A stretch of 64,000 nucleotides of DNA from Bursaphelenchus xylophilus (GCA_904066235.2 CAJFCV020000001.1:1426001-1490000); one strand, 5' to 3'. Counted from the first letter of the stretch, positions 9,501 to 19,998 are shown. Notes: generated from the sequence alone by a model not told the origin. Numbers and translations: made by a program.

Positions 9501-12500
9501 TTTCGTCCGCACTGTGCATCTTTTCGCATTTGTCGCCGCGATTTCCCGTTTTTGCACTAGCGACATCCACTTTTGCGCGCGACGAACCCGAATTTGGGGG
9601 CGCGACGTCCAAACCCCGAACTTTCGCACGGTGCAAAATGTGTCAGGACTTTATGGCGCGACTAGTATGATGATTTTTAGCGACTACAAGAAAGGATTCC
9701 ACCTGTCTGCGGGTCCCCTTTCCCTTCCCATTATCCCATTTATTTGCCCAATTTTACCCAACTCTCCTCCCCAAACCCGGCAATTTTCTCTTCAAAGTGC
9801 GAAAAAAGATTTCGTTTTTTTCGCTTTTTTTTCTTGAAGAGAAATGGGATTACTCAAGTGGATTGCGTACGGTAATCTTATCGTCGTCGGCTTTACTGTG
9901 TGTGCTTTTTTCGAATTTTATTTTTTTTTGAGTGAAAATTGAAATTTTTTAAAAAAATTGGAGCTGCACAGTGCAAAAAATAAAAAAAATTTTTGTTCAG
10001 ATGTTAATAAAACATGGTAAAAAATTTTGAGAATGATTTTTTAAGAAATATTTGAGATTTTCAGCTTTTACTTTCAAGAAAAATTCAAGATTTTAAGCTC
10101 AAAACTTTTCAAAAATTTTTTAAAATTTTGAAATTTTCAAAATGAAAAAAATGCCAATCTGTTAAACTCTACAAGTAAACAGTTTGTACCAAAAATCATT
10201 TTTTTCCGAACAAAATTCAAAATGATACAGATAAAAAACATTTTTTTGTCTACCGCCTCCCTATCTTCCATTATCTCTCACCTGCAAAGATCGGTGAATA
10301 TCTCGGCTCAATTTGCAACTAATGAGCTCAAATTTTCAGCGATGAAACTCGGCTATGAAGACAACATTTTGGCAAATTTTCAAAAAAATCGGTACATTTC
10401 ACACTCAGCTCTACCATTTTGAACTTACACTACCACCAAAAATTTTTTTTTGGCCAAGTGCAAAGTTTATGCACAAAACTTTGATTACAAGTTATGCAAA
10501 ATGTCCGTGAAGGTCATCTGAACTCTTCAACCCCCACTTCCAACCTATCATCCATCTTTGTCCAACGGAAAATACGTGTTTTGGGTTGCGCAACGCCTAA
10601 TAAGCAGTGCGAGGGGCTCGGGATAAGGGCGTTAATTAGTGATTATCGTCGAGAAAACAAGAGTGATGAGCGGAAATGGCATGGTTGGAGATTAGATGGT
10701 TGAAGAATGCTGATCGCCATTTGCAAAGTTATGTTTTTTTGTCAAATTTATTTGTAAACTATGTTTTGGAAAAAAAAATTTCATGCAGTAGAACGGCGTA
10801 TTTTACATGAAAAATGTTGCTAAAGACATTGATATTCATTTTTAACCAGAAAATTTCCGAAATTTAGCCCAACGAAAAATTTGACGAAATGTCACAAAAA
10901 TTATTGGAAATTTTTTCTCGCTAAAAATCGCTAAAATTTTACTGAAAATATCTGAGGGAAACGAGGAATACGATTTTATGAGCTCCAAAAAACCCGTATT
11001 TTACCTATCAAAAAGTTTTATTTTTCAAAACAAATTAAAATTAAAAAAAAATTTTTTGTCATCATCAAAGAAAAATTTGTATTTTAAAATACAAATGTGT
11101 CCACAGCGCACAATTCTGTTATTTTTGAACCAAGAATTTTCGAAAATTCATTAAAATTTCGACTTTCTTGATATTGATATCTAAAACAATATCAAATGTT
11201 TGTAAATCTCCTGAAACGCAATAAAATCTCAAAATATCTTTCAAATGCAATTGGAAACAATTATTATTTCATCAAAAAACCTCCCGAAAACAAGGCATTT
11301 GGGCCATTTCCATTGATTGGCCGCCGAAAAGGACCTACCGTATAGGCTCCGCCCACCGCTCTTCGCGACGCCCCGCCCACCCAAGAAGGAAGGCAATAAA
11401 CAATGGGATTGCCGTTATTTACACAAGATTCCGCTGGTATTACCGGTCGTAATGACAGGTTCCGCCGAGCCTGGGATTTGGCCGCAGCGCCCTGGGGGGT
11501 TACGGTGGTTTGGCCGAGGGTTACGGTAACGGATTTTTCGAGATTTTTGGGGCAAATTTCGGAGAATTGGAAAAAACAAAGCTTAAGAAAGATTTTTCAG
11601 AGTTTTTAAGACTTCAAAATTGAAATGGCCGGGCGTATTTTACCAATAAATCTGAATAAATACAAGTTTTGATGATTTTTCCGCAATTTTTAGTTAAAAA
11701 TCTCAAATTTTTATGTCTTTCAAAATTTTTTCGACTGAATTCAGACTATATTTTAAAGAACACACTCTGGCATACTTTTTAACTGTAACAAGAGTGAATA
11801 TAGATGCAGATTTTGCCAAGAAAAAATCAAAAAAAAGTGGAAAATGTCGTAATTTTGGATAGTTGTTCGAATATTTCGTATTTTACAATTTAAATATTGT
11901 TTTTATTGCTTAGACATCATTTTAACGCTTCTAGGAGCCCTCCAACATCTTTTATTTGAGATTAAATTTCATTTTTTTCCAAATTTTTTATTGGGATTTT
12001 TTGATTTTTTGTAAAAAATTTTTTTTATGGCCCAAAGAAATTGCCAGAAAAGAATTGTCGTATTCTACAATGCAAATTCCGGCTTATTTTTGCAGCTATT
12101 CGCTCTTAAATACAACTTTTTTAACTGTATTTCCTTATTTTTCCCTCAAATTTCCGTCAAAAAATCGCAAAAACAGACTGCACTGCCGCGTTGCCCCCAC
12201 CATTTCCTGGTAGCCGCCTGGGGCTGCTAATTACCACCCATCTTCCGAATTCCAGCCCACAATTACACCGGGAAAGGCTGGGCCACGAGTGAGATAATTA
12301 CAGCCGGAGATTACTTTGTGATTTCCATTCGTTGTAATGGTATGTTTATGAAGACTTGAGTCGGTGCCGAGCAAGGTTCAGATTTCGAAAATACGTATTG
12401 TGTTGTAATGTATTATTAGTGGGAAAATTTTGGGCATGTAAATTTTTGACGCTGCACAGTGCAATTTTTGATTCTGCACAGTGCGATTTTTGATTCTGCA

Positions 12501-15500
12501 CAGTGCAATTTTTGACTCTGCACAGTGCAAAAATCCAAAAAATCCAAAATTTTTTTTGTCTCAGATTTTGATGAAACTTACGTTAATTCAAGATTATAAT
12601 GTTCTTACGCATTGTTGAAATTTTTAGCTCCCAATTTGCAGAAACGACCGAGATTTTTAGGTCAAAAGTTGGGAAAAATTTGACACTTTTTTTGCGAATT
12701 TTTGCCATGAAAAGTTTCATGGCTATTTCTACAATAAAGAGTAATCTTTCCACAAAAAATCAATTTTTTCCCTACAAAACTGGCAAAGATATGGCCAAAA
12801 AAGTGTTTTTTCTCTGACCGCACTCCGCGCTTTGCGTACTCTCTATTTTTTTTGTTTTTCTGACGATCCCTCTATTTTTTGTAATTAAAAATTATATTGT
12901 AAAATACGAATGTCACACCATTAAATTTGCGTCTCATTCTTTAAAATGTTCTTCCAAAAAAATAAAAAATAAAAATTTTCTGTAAATTGCGGTCTAGAAA
13001 TCTCAAAAAATCCATGTTTTTTTCTTGAAAGTGCTAGCTAAAAATCTGCCAAATGTCCTAGAAAATTTTTCATCTCAATTTGCATCAAGTTTCATCAAAA
13101 TCTCAGCTCAAAATTTTTTGGATGTTTTTGCACTGTGCGGTCTCTAAATTTTCACTTTTGCAAATAATTTCATATAATTCAATTATGCGTATTTTAAAAA
13201 CTCGAACCTTGCTCAATACCGACTCCAGCCTCGATAAACATACAATTACAACGAATGTAACCTAAAAAGTAATCTCTGGGTTGTAATTGTCAGCTTTGAA
13301 ACTATACATACTTGTGGCCCAGCCTTTACTATAATGGAATTTACTCCTTTTAAGATCATTCTGAACAACTTCTTTTTTGCTCAAATTTTTGATTTTAGCG
13401 CAGTTACACCTCTACATATACTTATAATGAAACCTGTCTATAAAGAGCAATTTTCGAGGCCCTAATAGCCAATTATCTTGGCCAGTATCGCGCGAGAAAA
13501 AAATAGATTTTTTGTGGACACATCACTCTCTACGGTAGACATATATGTGTTACTTTTCATGCCAAAATTCGCAAAAAAGTGAGAAATTTTTGCCAACTTT
13601 CAACTTAAAAATCTTTTTTGCAAAGCGCAGCTAAGAATCTCCCATCAGTTTTGGAAAAAAATAACCTAGATTGGCGCCAGCTTCTCTCAAAATCTCCAAG
13701 TATTACTTTCCCTGTTATCAGTCTGTCGGGAAAATAATGAACACAATTTCAACGCCGATCGTGTCGCTGAGGTGAAAGGCAATTTGATTTTGCCGCCACA
13801 AAATCCATTTTCTCAGCGGCGATCACAATTTTCGATGCGACAGAATGCTCATTATTTTCCCGACAGACTGATAAAGATCTTTTATACAAAAACTATTATA
13901 CAAAAAACCGTTCCTCTCTTTCCTGGAAGTCGTTGAAAAAGATCGTTTCCCTATACGAATCCACATTATTTTCCCGACGGACAAATACTGGTGGCTTTCA
14001 GCCAATTTTGAGACAAAACCTCTCACTTAGACTGTCGGGAAAATAATGAGCACAATGTCGATGCCGATCGTATCGCTGAAGTAAAAAGAAATTTGATTTT
14101 CTCCGCGACACAATTCATTTTCTCTGCGGCGATCACAATTTTCGATGCGACATTGTGCTCATTATTTTCCCGACAAACTGATATATATATTTTTGTGCAA
14201 TTTCCCGCTTACCGTACCGCTTTTTTCACCTTGAACTTTCTCCCCTCCGCCTTTTGAAATATGAGATATTTGCTCATCTTCACCTTCAGCCCTCTCCCCT
14301 CCCCCCACACGCCATCCATCAACCTGTCCGATCCGCCGCCCCCCATGCAGAACTACACGAACGGAGCGGCCTCCGCCGCTCCGCCGGAGAACCTCAAAAA
14401 CTACGCGTTCATGATGAACGCGTACGGCTACAACCCGTGGATGACGCCCTGGCTGCAGAGCACCGTGCACGGGCCCTACGAAAGCGCCGCCGTGATGGAT
14501 GCGGCGGAGAACAATGTGATCAGCAACAGCAGCCTCAGCAGTAATAGTAGCGGAGGTGAGTGGAGTTTTTGGGGTCGTTTTTCAATGTTTTTTAAATAGG
14601 TTGAAATATTAGTCTGTCGGGAAAATAATGAGCCCTCTGTTGCATCGAAAATCGCATCGCCGTCGAGAAAATGAATTGTGTCGCGACGAAATCAAATTAT
14701 TTTTCACTTCAGCGACACGATAGGCGCAGCGACAGTATGCTCATTATTTTCCCGACAGACTGAAAAATGAAAAACATTTTTCTGAAAATATCAGTCTGTC
14801 GGGAAAATAACGCTGGATCGTCGTCGGAATCGCCCATCATCGCTTTGCGACTGCAAGCCGCGGCTTGGGATTTGGTGCGCGATAGCGGCGAGGCGAGCCA
14901 CTTGGCTGCGACGACCCGCCGTTATTTTCCCGACAGACTGATAGGCTTGTAGAATATTTCCCGAGGCCAAAAATCTTGAAAATTTGACTAGGCCTCGAAT
15001 TTGCTTGCACTCGAAAAAAAAGATTTGTCACTGCGAAAAAGAGGAATCGCGCGCGACGTAAAGCAAAAAAAGAAAACAAACATGTATTGTGCAAATTATC
15101 ACGACTTTTTCCCCAAGTAAAGTATACTTGCTACATGCTGGTAGCCCTCAAAATTTTTCGGCCGAAAAACGCTTTGACAGAGGAAGTACTCCGAGTTCAA
15201 CGCTCCGATTTTGATGAAACTTGGCGCAAATTTAGAATAGTTTTCTAATGATGCAATACAATTCATTTTCTCGGCGGCGACCACAATTTTCGATCCGACA
15301 GAGTGCTCATTATTTTCCCGACAGACTGATAAAAAGCGATAAAATTTCGCAGAAGTAATGCTCGTATTTTACCCACAGATGTCTTATATTTTGTTGTGGA
15401 GCCTCAAAAGCCTCCACAATTCCCACAGAAATTAGCATAAACCAAGTCATATAAAAGCTATGTCTCGTCACCAATATTAAGACTTAATCTCATTTTCTTT

Positions 15501-18500
15501 TCCTTTGTGCGGTGGTTCAATAAAACCCTATTCTAACTTGTGTCTAATTCCTTCTACCTATCTACATTTGACGCAACACTTCATGGGGGCTGAGCCGGGG
15601 ATTGGGTTAGATCTTACACTCGATGCACTTTCAGACCCCCCAACATCATCCCAGAACTCGCCTCCACTCAAGTCATCGATTGACTTGACGAACCTAACAT
15701 TCGCCGGAAACTCGTCCGCATCGCTCTACAACAACTACCTGAACCCGGAGATTAATTGTAGGTCATTTAAAGCACGTTGAAATTACTAATCTAAATTGCT
15801 GGAGTGACTTCGGCGACATGCACTGTGCGAAAACGAAAGTTCACTTTGCGCTGTGCAATTTCTAGCTTTTTGCACCGTGCAATATGCTTTTTTGGGCTGT
15901 CGCTCGCACCCTGACTTTCATCGCACAGTGCAAACGCCAAAAATCACTGCAGCGACTTCCCGGATGGACCAGTATGTGCTAGAATTTAATTTCGACAACA
16001 ACGCCGTAAAAGGTACACGTCAAATCAAAACGAGGAAAATACTTCTACGGGGTATGGAGTTACAGTTCGAGTCATACATCAAAAAAATCGTAAATTTTTT
16101 TTGATTCAGAATATGTAAAAGTCAGCTGCCTAATTTTGGTTTATAAGGGTGAAAAAATCCTCAGAATTTTTAACGCAACATCACGCAAATGCCTTTTTGA
16201 CAAAGTTTTCACCAATTCAAAAGCTTTGTTTTGAGCTTGTAAAGTGAACCCTGGCATCTTGACAAGCTTTAAAATCTTAAGTCTGATTGATCCTACGCCT
16301 TAAGAGTAGTTCCAATATAAAAAACGGGAATTTGTGTGGTGTTGCGAGAAAAGTTCAGAGGATTTTTTCACCCTTACAAACCAAAATTAGGCAGCTAACT
16401 TTTCCACATTCTGAATAAGAAAAATTTTGCGATTTTTTGATATATGACTCGACCTGTAACTCCATACATACCCCATAGAAGTATTTTCCTCGTAAGGCAA
16501 AGAGAGAGGGAATTCTTCAAGTTGGCTGATGTCAGAGGGCGCCGAGGTGTAAATTTGGCGAAAATTTTAGTTATAGCAAGCCTTGGTTTTCTTGACCCTG
16601 AGCTTCTTTAAGCATAGAAAAGACCAAAACTTGCCCCCAAAAACGATACCCATAAGTTTTATCTCAACTTATTGCAGTAATACATGTAAAATCCATCAAA
16701 ATATGTGGTAAACTATTCTAGGACTTGACCAATCGTGCTATTTTTATTAATTAAGCCTTCTCCTAGCCTCCCCCATGCTTACAATGGAGGAGATTTCTTG
16801 AATTTTTGTGGCTTGCAGCGCCCAAAAATTTCGTTACAGTAACCCAATTAGCCTTTTTTTGTCCAAAAACTCGGGATTTTACGTAATGTCGGATCGAATT
16901 AATCCCGACGCAAAACTGACGAATTAGGTAACTGAAGCGATTTACCCCGCAAACCCCCCAATTTGCACCCCCAAAATCGGCGCACACACCTGCCCTCCTT
17001 GTATATTATTCTAAGCGATTAGCAGACGATTGCGCAATTTGCAAAGCAAAAAAATGTCAAATCACACACATCGTATTTTACCCCAAAATTTCAGCCCTCT
17101 TCAACCAAACAATAAATCCCGTTCCGCTGCTGGCGAGCGCATTGCCAGCGGCAACGGCCGCCGCGCCCGGACGAATGCTCGGCCGGTCGACAAGAGCGGC
17201 GGCGTCTAGCCGGCCGTCCACAGCGAGGGCGTGCGAATGCCCCAATTGCCTGGAATTTCAACGGAGAGGTAAGGATTTAGAACTTTTACTTTGTAGTTTT
17301 CACAAAAAATACGTTTATTAAACGGTGGTAAAACAGGGGACGATGATGCCACGACGTATTTTACATTAGAATTTACAATCTTAGAATCGAAAAGTTTCAA
17401 AAAACATTAGACAGTAAAAATATTCCTCCTATATGATAAAAATAAAATTTGCGTCAAATGACTTCAAAAGTGATCATGGATACTTTTTGATACTTTTCTC
17501 AAAGTTTCTAAATTTTTCGCTTTAAAACCGCAAAACATCATCAAAAAATCCTTTTTTTTTACTTTTATAAAAAATTGGTGAAAATTGCAAGAAAAAAATC
17601 GAAAAATCTCGTTTCAAAATCGCCTTTACCCTTTTTGATTCACGTTTTCTTCCCACAGAAAAAAATCAAAAGTGGAAAGAGAAGCGAGTGTGTACGCCCA
17701 TAGCCCGTTGAAAGCACGCCATCCCGTCCGATCTGGCAAGTTAAGCAACGGTGCGCTTGATTAGTACTTGGATCGGAGACGTCCTTGGAATCTCAAGTGG
17801 CGTACGCATTTTTGACTTTTTTGATTTGAATAGAGAAATCAGAACCGTATTTTAGATGGTACATCATGAATTCAAATACATTTGAATTGGTATTTGTTCG
17901 ACATTTTAGTCAAACTTTCCAAAATTTTCTTGTTCAGCCACACTTTTCTCACTTTTCAGGAGCTGGAATCTCAAGCTAACCTTTAACTTGGGAAATTAAT
18001 CCGAAGATAGAATGAAAGAGCCAGCTTACCTCTGATCCACCCTTTCCTTTTTGGCTGGGGAATTTACGCTATTTCTGTGTGGTCTCTCCAAAAACACAAT
18101 CTCTAATTTTTCTGTATTAGTGACGTCATTACTAATTGATTTTTAGTAAAAGAAAGTCAATTCTGCTTTCCAAAAAATCACCTTTTCTTTGCTACCGTAA
18201 CCCCATTGCCATTTCTCATCCAATCTTCTTGAAGAGTTGTCAAAAACGGCGCCGCAATTTTTCAAATTCTCGCGTATTCAAATAAAAGCGGAAAGGACAA
18301 TTGGGCTCTTTCTGTTTTTTTTTCACACCGGCTTCTGAACGCCTTTTTTGATGGTGTGGAAATGATTTCGAATAAATCAACGCGGCGCCCATTCAAATTG
18401 GGTAATTTGGGCGAGGCCTTTTTGTGGAACGGCGGGAAATCCGGCAAGAATTTTCAAAGCAACGATCATGTGTGAGAAAAAATAATTCAATCGAAATAAA

Positions 18501-19337
18501 TTTTTCAAATTGAACAAAGTTGCACGTATTTTTTTAAAAAAAATCTTTGAGATTTTCCCTCGAAATCTTGTTGATTATGCGGTCAGAAAAATTAGAGATC
18601 ATGTTTTTGGAGAGACCACACAGAAATAGCGTAAATTCCCCAGCCAAAAAGGAAAGGGTGGATCAGAGGTAAGCTGGCTCTTTCATTATATCTTCGGATT
18701 AATTTCCCAAGTTAAAGGTTAGCTTGAGAGTCCAGCTCCTGAAAAGTGTGGCTGAACAAGAAAATTTTGGAAAGTTTGACTAAAAAGTCGAACAAATATC
18801 AATTCAAACGTATTTTAATTCATGATATACCATCTAAAATACGGTTCTGATTTCTTTATTCAAATCAAAAAAGTAAAAAATGCGTACGCCACTTGAGATT
18901 CCAAGGACGTCTCCGATCCAAGTACTAATCAAGCGCACCGTTGCTTAACTTGCCAGATCGGACGGGATGGCGTGCTTTCAACGGGCTATGGGCGTACACA
19001 CTCCTTTCCCTTTCCACTTTTGATTCGGTTTCGTGGAAATGAAAAAAGGGATTGAATATATCAGAAACTTATCATTTGAGTATTTCAAAAATAAAAAAAA
19101 AAAACAATTTTTATACTGTCTGAAGATAAATACGTTATCTATTATAATATTATTATTTATTCCTAGTCAAAAAAACCATTCAATTTTTCAGGCGTTCCAT
19201 CCAACGTGAAGAACGAAAAGCACAATTGTCATATCCCCGGATGCCATAAAGTCTACGCCCGAAGCTCGCATTTGAAGGCGCATCTGCGTTGGCACACGAA
19301 TGCCCGTCCACCGCCGCGGCGGACAATAGCCGAGTAA
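6518..19337 (+). CDS. Sp-family transcription factor with Btd box but only one zinc finger
   Basis: Five exons join in consistent phase: open to 6684 (5' limit unresolved, frame open from 6518), 14290-14555, 15635-15757, 17095-17268 and 19192-19337 (stop TAA). The fourth exon carries the buttonhead box Cys-x-Cys-Pro-Asn-Cys (CECPNC). The fifth carries a canonical Sp finger 1 ([21 protein letters not shown]) spaced as in Sp1-like proteins. Sp factors normally have three C2H2 fingers binding GC boxes; here the frame ends 11 residues after finger 1 (last residues TIAE) and no fingers 2-3 are visible downstream. Upstream exons are Ser/Pro/Asn/Ala-rich, as usual for activation regions. No start codon was found in the first exon, so an earlier exon is missing. 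The introns of 7.6 kb and 1.9 kb contain 5S and SL RNA genes. Poly(A) signal 19585-19590. Joining the first exon to the second is less certain than the rest. Confidence 0.7.
6904..7022 (-). rRNA. 5S ribosomal RNA (copy B)
   Basis: A 119-nt 5S gene on the minus strand, inside the first Sp-family intron and antisense to it. Essentially identical to copy A. The downstream flank resembles the paired units for about 70 bp, then breaks: only the last bases of an SL gene remain (near 6812-6820), so its SL partner has been lost. Confidence 0.96.
7330..7480. promoter_or_regulatory. Candidate intronic regulatory island
   Basis: Unique, less AT-rich sequence in a repeat-filled intron, with homeobox-type TAATTA (7387-7392), ACAATAA and a GAGATTAGC word. 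No repeats or frames explain it. An inference only; conservation with a related species would decide. Confidence 0.25.
8064..8182 (+). rRNA. 5S ribosomal RNA (copy C)
   Basis: A full-length 119-nt 5S gene in the Sp-family intron, same sequence as the others. The downstream flank diverges within about 40 nt and there is no SL RNA partner. Copy H has a similar diverged flank (TTTTTTGGTTTGA), suggesting a second class of 5S locus. Confidence 0.96.
8801..9370. mobile_element. GCGACGCTC-type inverted-repeat element (copy 2, with internal duplication)
   Basis: Left end CCCAAGTGCGACGCTCAGAT, right end near AAGGGTCGCTTTTGGAGCAT. The central block (GAAATGAGGAGAGCGG...GCGGAAAAAA) is present twice in tandem at about 8953-9030 and 9078-9155. 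Confidence 0.65.
9447..9667. mobile_element. TACTAGTCGCG-type inverted-repeat element
   Basis: 221 bp with about 42-bp terminal inverted repeats: TACTAGTCGCG..ATAAAGTCC on the left and GGACTTTAT..CGCGACTAGTA on the right, each followed inward by a CACCGTGC word. TA at both ends suggests a TA target duplication. Ends resemble the CTAGTCC family. Confidence 0.8.
11290..11530. promoter_or_regulatory. GC-box island inside the Sp-family intron
   Basis: A GC-richer island flanked by very AT-rich intron. It contains CCGCCCACC (11349-11357) and CCCCGCCCACCC (11371-11382), matching the class of GC/CACC boxes bound by Sp/KLF factors, plus a GGTTACGGT word twice (about 11499-11507 and 11519-11527). Could be an internal promoter or enhancer, possibly autoregulatory; not proven. 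Confidence 0.35.
12262..13332. repeat. Long inverted repeat with ~140-bp arms
   Basis: Left arm 12262-12405 and right arm 13190-13332 are inverse copies sharing AAAGGCTGGGCCAC, AGATTACTTT, ATTCGTTGTAAT, GTATGTTTAT, GAGTCGGT and GAGCAAGGTTC. The 785 bp between include the CACAGTGC array and a reverse half copy of the GCGACGCTC-type element. Probably a foldback element that received later insertions. Confidence 0.7.
12445..12535. repeat. 22-bp tandem array with CACAGTGC words
   Basis: Four head-to-tail copies of a roughly 22-bp unit (CTGCACAGTGCAATTTTTGA). The core GCACAGTGC is a near-palindrome recurring elsewhere in the window, notably at 25909-26228. Confidence 0.8.
13716..13873. mobile_element. 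CTGTCGGG-type MITE (copy 4)
   Basis: 158 bp. Ends TATCAGTCTGTCGGGAAAAT and ATTTTCCCGACAGACTGATA. Interior in the orientation with GCCGATCGTGTCGCTGAGGT. A solo broken end follows at about 13961-13990. Confidence 0.88.
14027..14183. mobile_element. CTGTCGGG-type MITE (copy 5)
   Basis: 157 bp, left end TAGACTGTCGGGAAAATAAT, right end ATTATTTTCCCGACAAACTG. Same interior orientation as copy 4, only 150 bp away. Confidence 0.85.
14607..14763. mobile_element. CTGTCGGG-type MITE (copy 6) in an Sp-family intron
   Basis: 157 bp starting TATTAGTCTGTCGGGAAAAT and ending TTTTCCCGACAGACTGA, in the intron after the second recognised exon. Interior orientation is opposite to copies 4 and 5. Confidence 0.85.
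14789..14943. mobile_element. CTGTCGGG-type MITE with a different interior (copy 7)
   Basis: 155 bp. Ends TATCAGTCTGTCGGGAAAAT and ATTTTCCCGACAGACTGATA match the family, but inside AACG..CGTT the sequence is unrelated to the other copies and much more GC-rich (for example GCAAGCCGCGGCTTGGGAT). The size is unchanged. Confidence 0.85.
15176..15331. mobile_element. Two half elements fused
   Basis: A left half of the GCGACGCTC type (to about 15245) abuts the right half of a CTGTCGGG-type MITE ending ATTTTCCCGACAGACTGATA at 15331. Each lacks its other end, so this is a deletion junction or nested insertion. Confidence 0.6.
15797..15975. mobile_element. CTAGTC-type inverted-repeat element (copy 2)
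   Basis: In the intron after the third recognised Sp-family exon. Closely matches 52238-52436: GCGAAAACGAAAGTTCACTT, GTCGCTCGCACCCTGACTTT and CAAACGCCAAAAATCA. Ends are eroded. Confidence 0.75.
16024..16497. repeat. Long hairpin repeat with ~170-bp arms in an Sp-family intron
   Basis: The left arm (16024-16195) and the inverse right arm (16325-16497) share CGAGGAAAATACTTCTA, GGAGTTACAG, GAGTCATA, GTCAGCTGCCTAATTTTGGT and GGGTGAAAAAATCCTC. A spacer of about 130 bp separates them. No frame. Confidence 0.8.
17690..17808 (+). rRNA. 5S ribosomal RNA (copy D)
   Basis: A full-length 5S gene in the last intron of the Sp-family gene (17269-19191). Upstream block ATCAAAAGTGGAAAG present. Paired with a convergent SL RNA gene starting 88 nt beyond its end. 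Confidence 0.97.
17896..18002 (-). ncRNA. Spliced-leader RNA gene with a 9-nt duplication (paired with 5S copy D)
   Basis: Same exon (18002 to 17981), donor, Sm site and 3' hairpin as the other copies. The segment after the first hairpin reads CACTTTTCTCACTTTTC, a 9-nt duplication that makes the RNA 107 nt. One base of the terminal loop region also differs. Possibly still functional because exon, donor and Sm site are intact. Confidence 0.85.
18003..18128 (-). promoter_or_regulatory. SL RNA upstream region with CRE-like TGACGTCA
   Basis: Same conserved block as at copy A. TGACGTCA lies at 18121-18128, at the same distance (about 119-126 nt) from the SL 5' end. Confidence 0.6.
18580..18695 (+). 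promoter_or_regulatory. SL RNA upstream region (copy E, no CRE)
   Basis: Conserved proximal block upstream of the SL gene at 18696. Similarity stops where the TGACGTCA palindrome would be; the sequence there is GCGGTCAGAAAAATTAGAG. Confidence 0.55.
18696..18793 (+). ncRNA. Spliced-leader RNA gene (paired with 5S copy E)
   Basis: 98 nt. Exon 18696-18717 beginning GGATTAATTTCCCAAG, donor GTTAGC, Sm site AAAATTTTGG, and terminal hairpin with loop TAAAA. Lies on the sense strand of the Sp-family intron, followed by 5S copy E in the opposite orientation. Confidence 0.9.
18881..18999 (-). rRNA. 5S ribosomal RNA (copy E)
   Basis: A full-length 5S gene on the minus strand in the last Sp-family intron. 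With copy D it forms an inverted pair, 5S>-<SL...SL>-<5S, inside one intron. Confidence 0.97.
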
Positions 19338-19879
19338 CTGGAAATTACCGAGGATTGAAAGGCATGAGTACAACTCTTAAGATGCGTTATGATTATTATA
19401 CATTATGTAATCTTACTATCATTTAAAACTAAAAATTTTTATCTTATCCAATCTCGATTTCAAAAAATTTTTTTTAGATTTGTTGTAGTAAATTTGAGAT
19501 TTTTACCGGTTGGAGGTGTGTTTTGTTGTAACTATTTTTTATGTTGTATGAATTGGAAATTGTATGTATAGCTATGAGTAATCAAATAAAAATTTTTTAA
19601 ATTGAATTTCGGACCTTTTTCTTGGAAGTGCTTACTGTTTTGTTATTGTAAAAAATTGAAAAAAATCTCACGGAAAGGCGAGATTTTATCAGTTTGATCT
19701 GATATTCTTCACGTATTTTCTGGGACTGGACAGACATCTTTTTACAAAACAAGAAACGAGAAATTGCGTGTGTTTCATTTCCTAATATACATATTTTTTG
19801 TATGTATGAGAAAACAACATTTATTAGTACTGGGAGACAGGTCCGGGGACTGAACTGGAAGATTGAAAGAGATAGGAGT

Positions 19880-19998
19880 GTGTACGCCCATAGCCCGTTG
19901 AAAGCACGCCATCCCGTCCGATCTGGCAAGTTAAGCAACGGTGCGCTTGATTAGTACTTGGATCGGAGACGTCCTTGGAATCTCAAGTGGCGTACGCG
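19880..19998 (+). rRNA. 5S ribosomal RNA (copy F)
   Basis: Full-length 5S gene, 543 nt after the Sp-family stop codon. Convergent SL partner downstream. The upstream block is diverged (GAAGATTGAAAGAGATAGG) compared with GTGGAAAGG at other copies. Confidence 0.97.

Larger units (their letters stand above)
6685..14289 (+). other. Long intron (about 7.6 kb) of the Sp-family gene
   Basis: Donor GTAAAC at 6685, acceptor CTTCAG before 14290. It holds two 5S genes, several inverted-repeat elements, a long inverted repeat (12262-13332), a 22-bp tandem array of CACAGTGC words, and islands of less AT-rich unique sequence at about 7330-7480, 8590-8760, 10540-10700 and 11290-11530 that may be cis-regulatory. 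A further exon inside cannot be excluded. Confidence 0.55.

Noticed and set aside
9844..9900. Possible first exon encoding [19 protein letters not shown] after an acceptor-like TTCTTGAAG
   Set aside because: The coding look is good but no following exon in phase could be found among the repeats downstream, and the donor (GTGTGT) is poor. Left out as a gene; could be tested by RNA-seq.
12265..12341. Exon-like frame [18 protein letters not shown] with donor GTATGT
   Set aside because: It is one arm of a long inverted repeat (other arm 13190-13332), which explains the conservation without coding.
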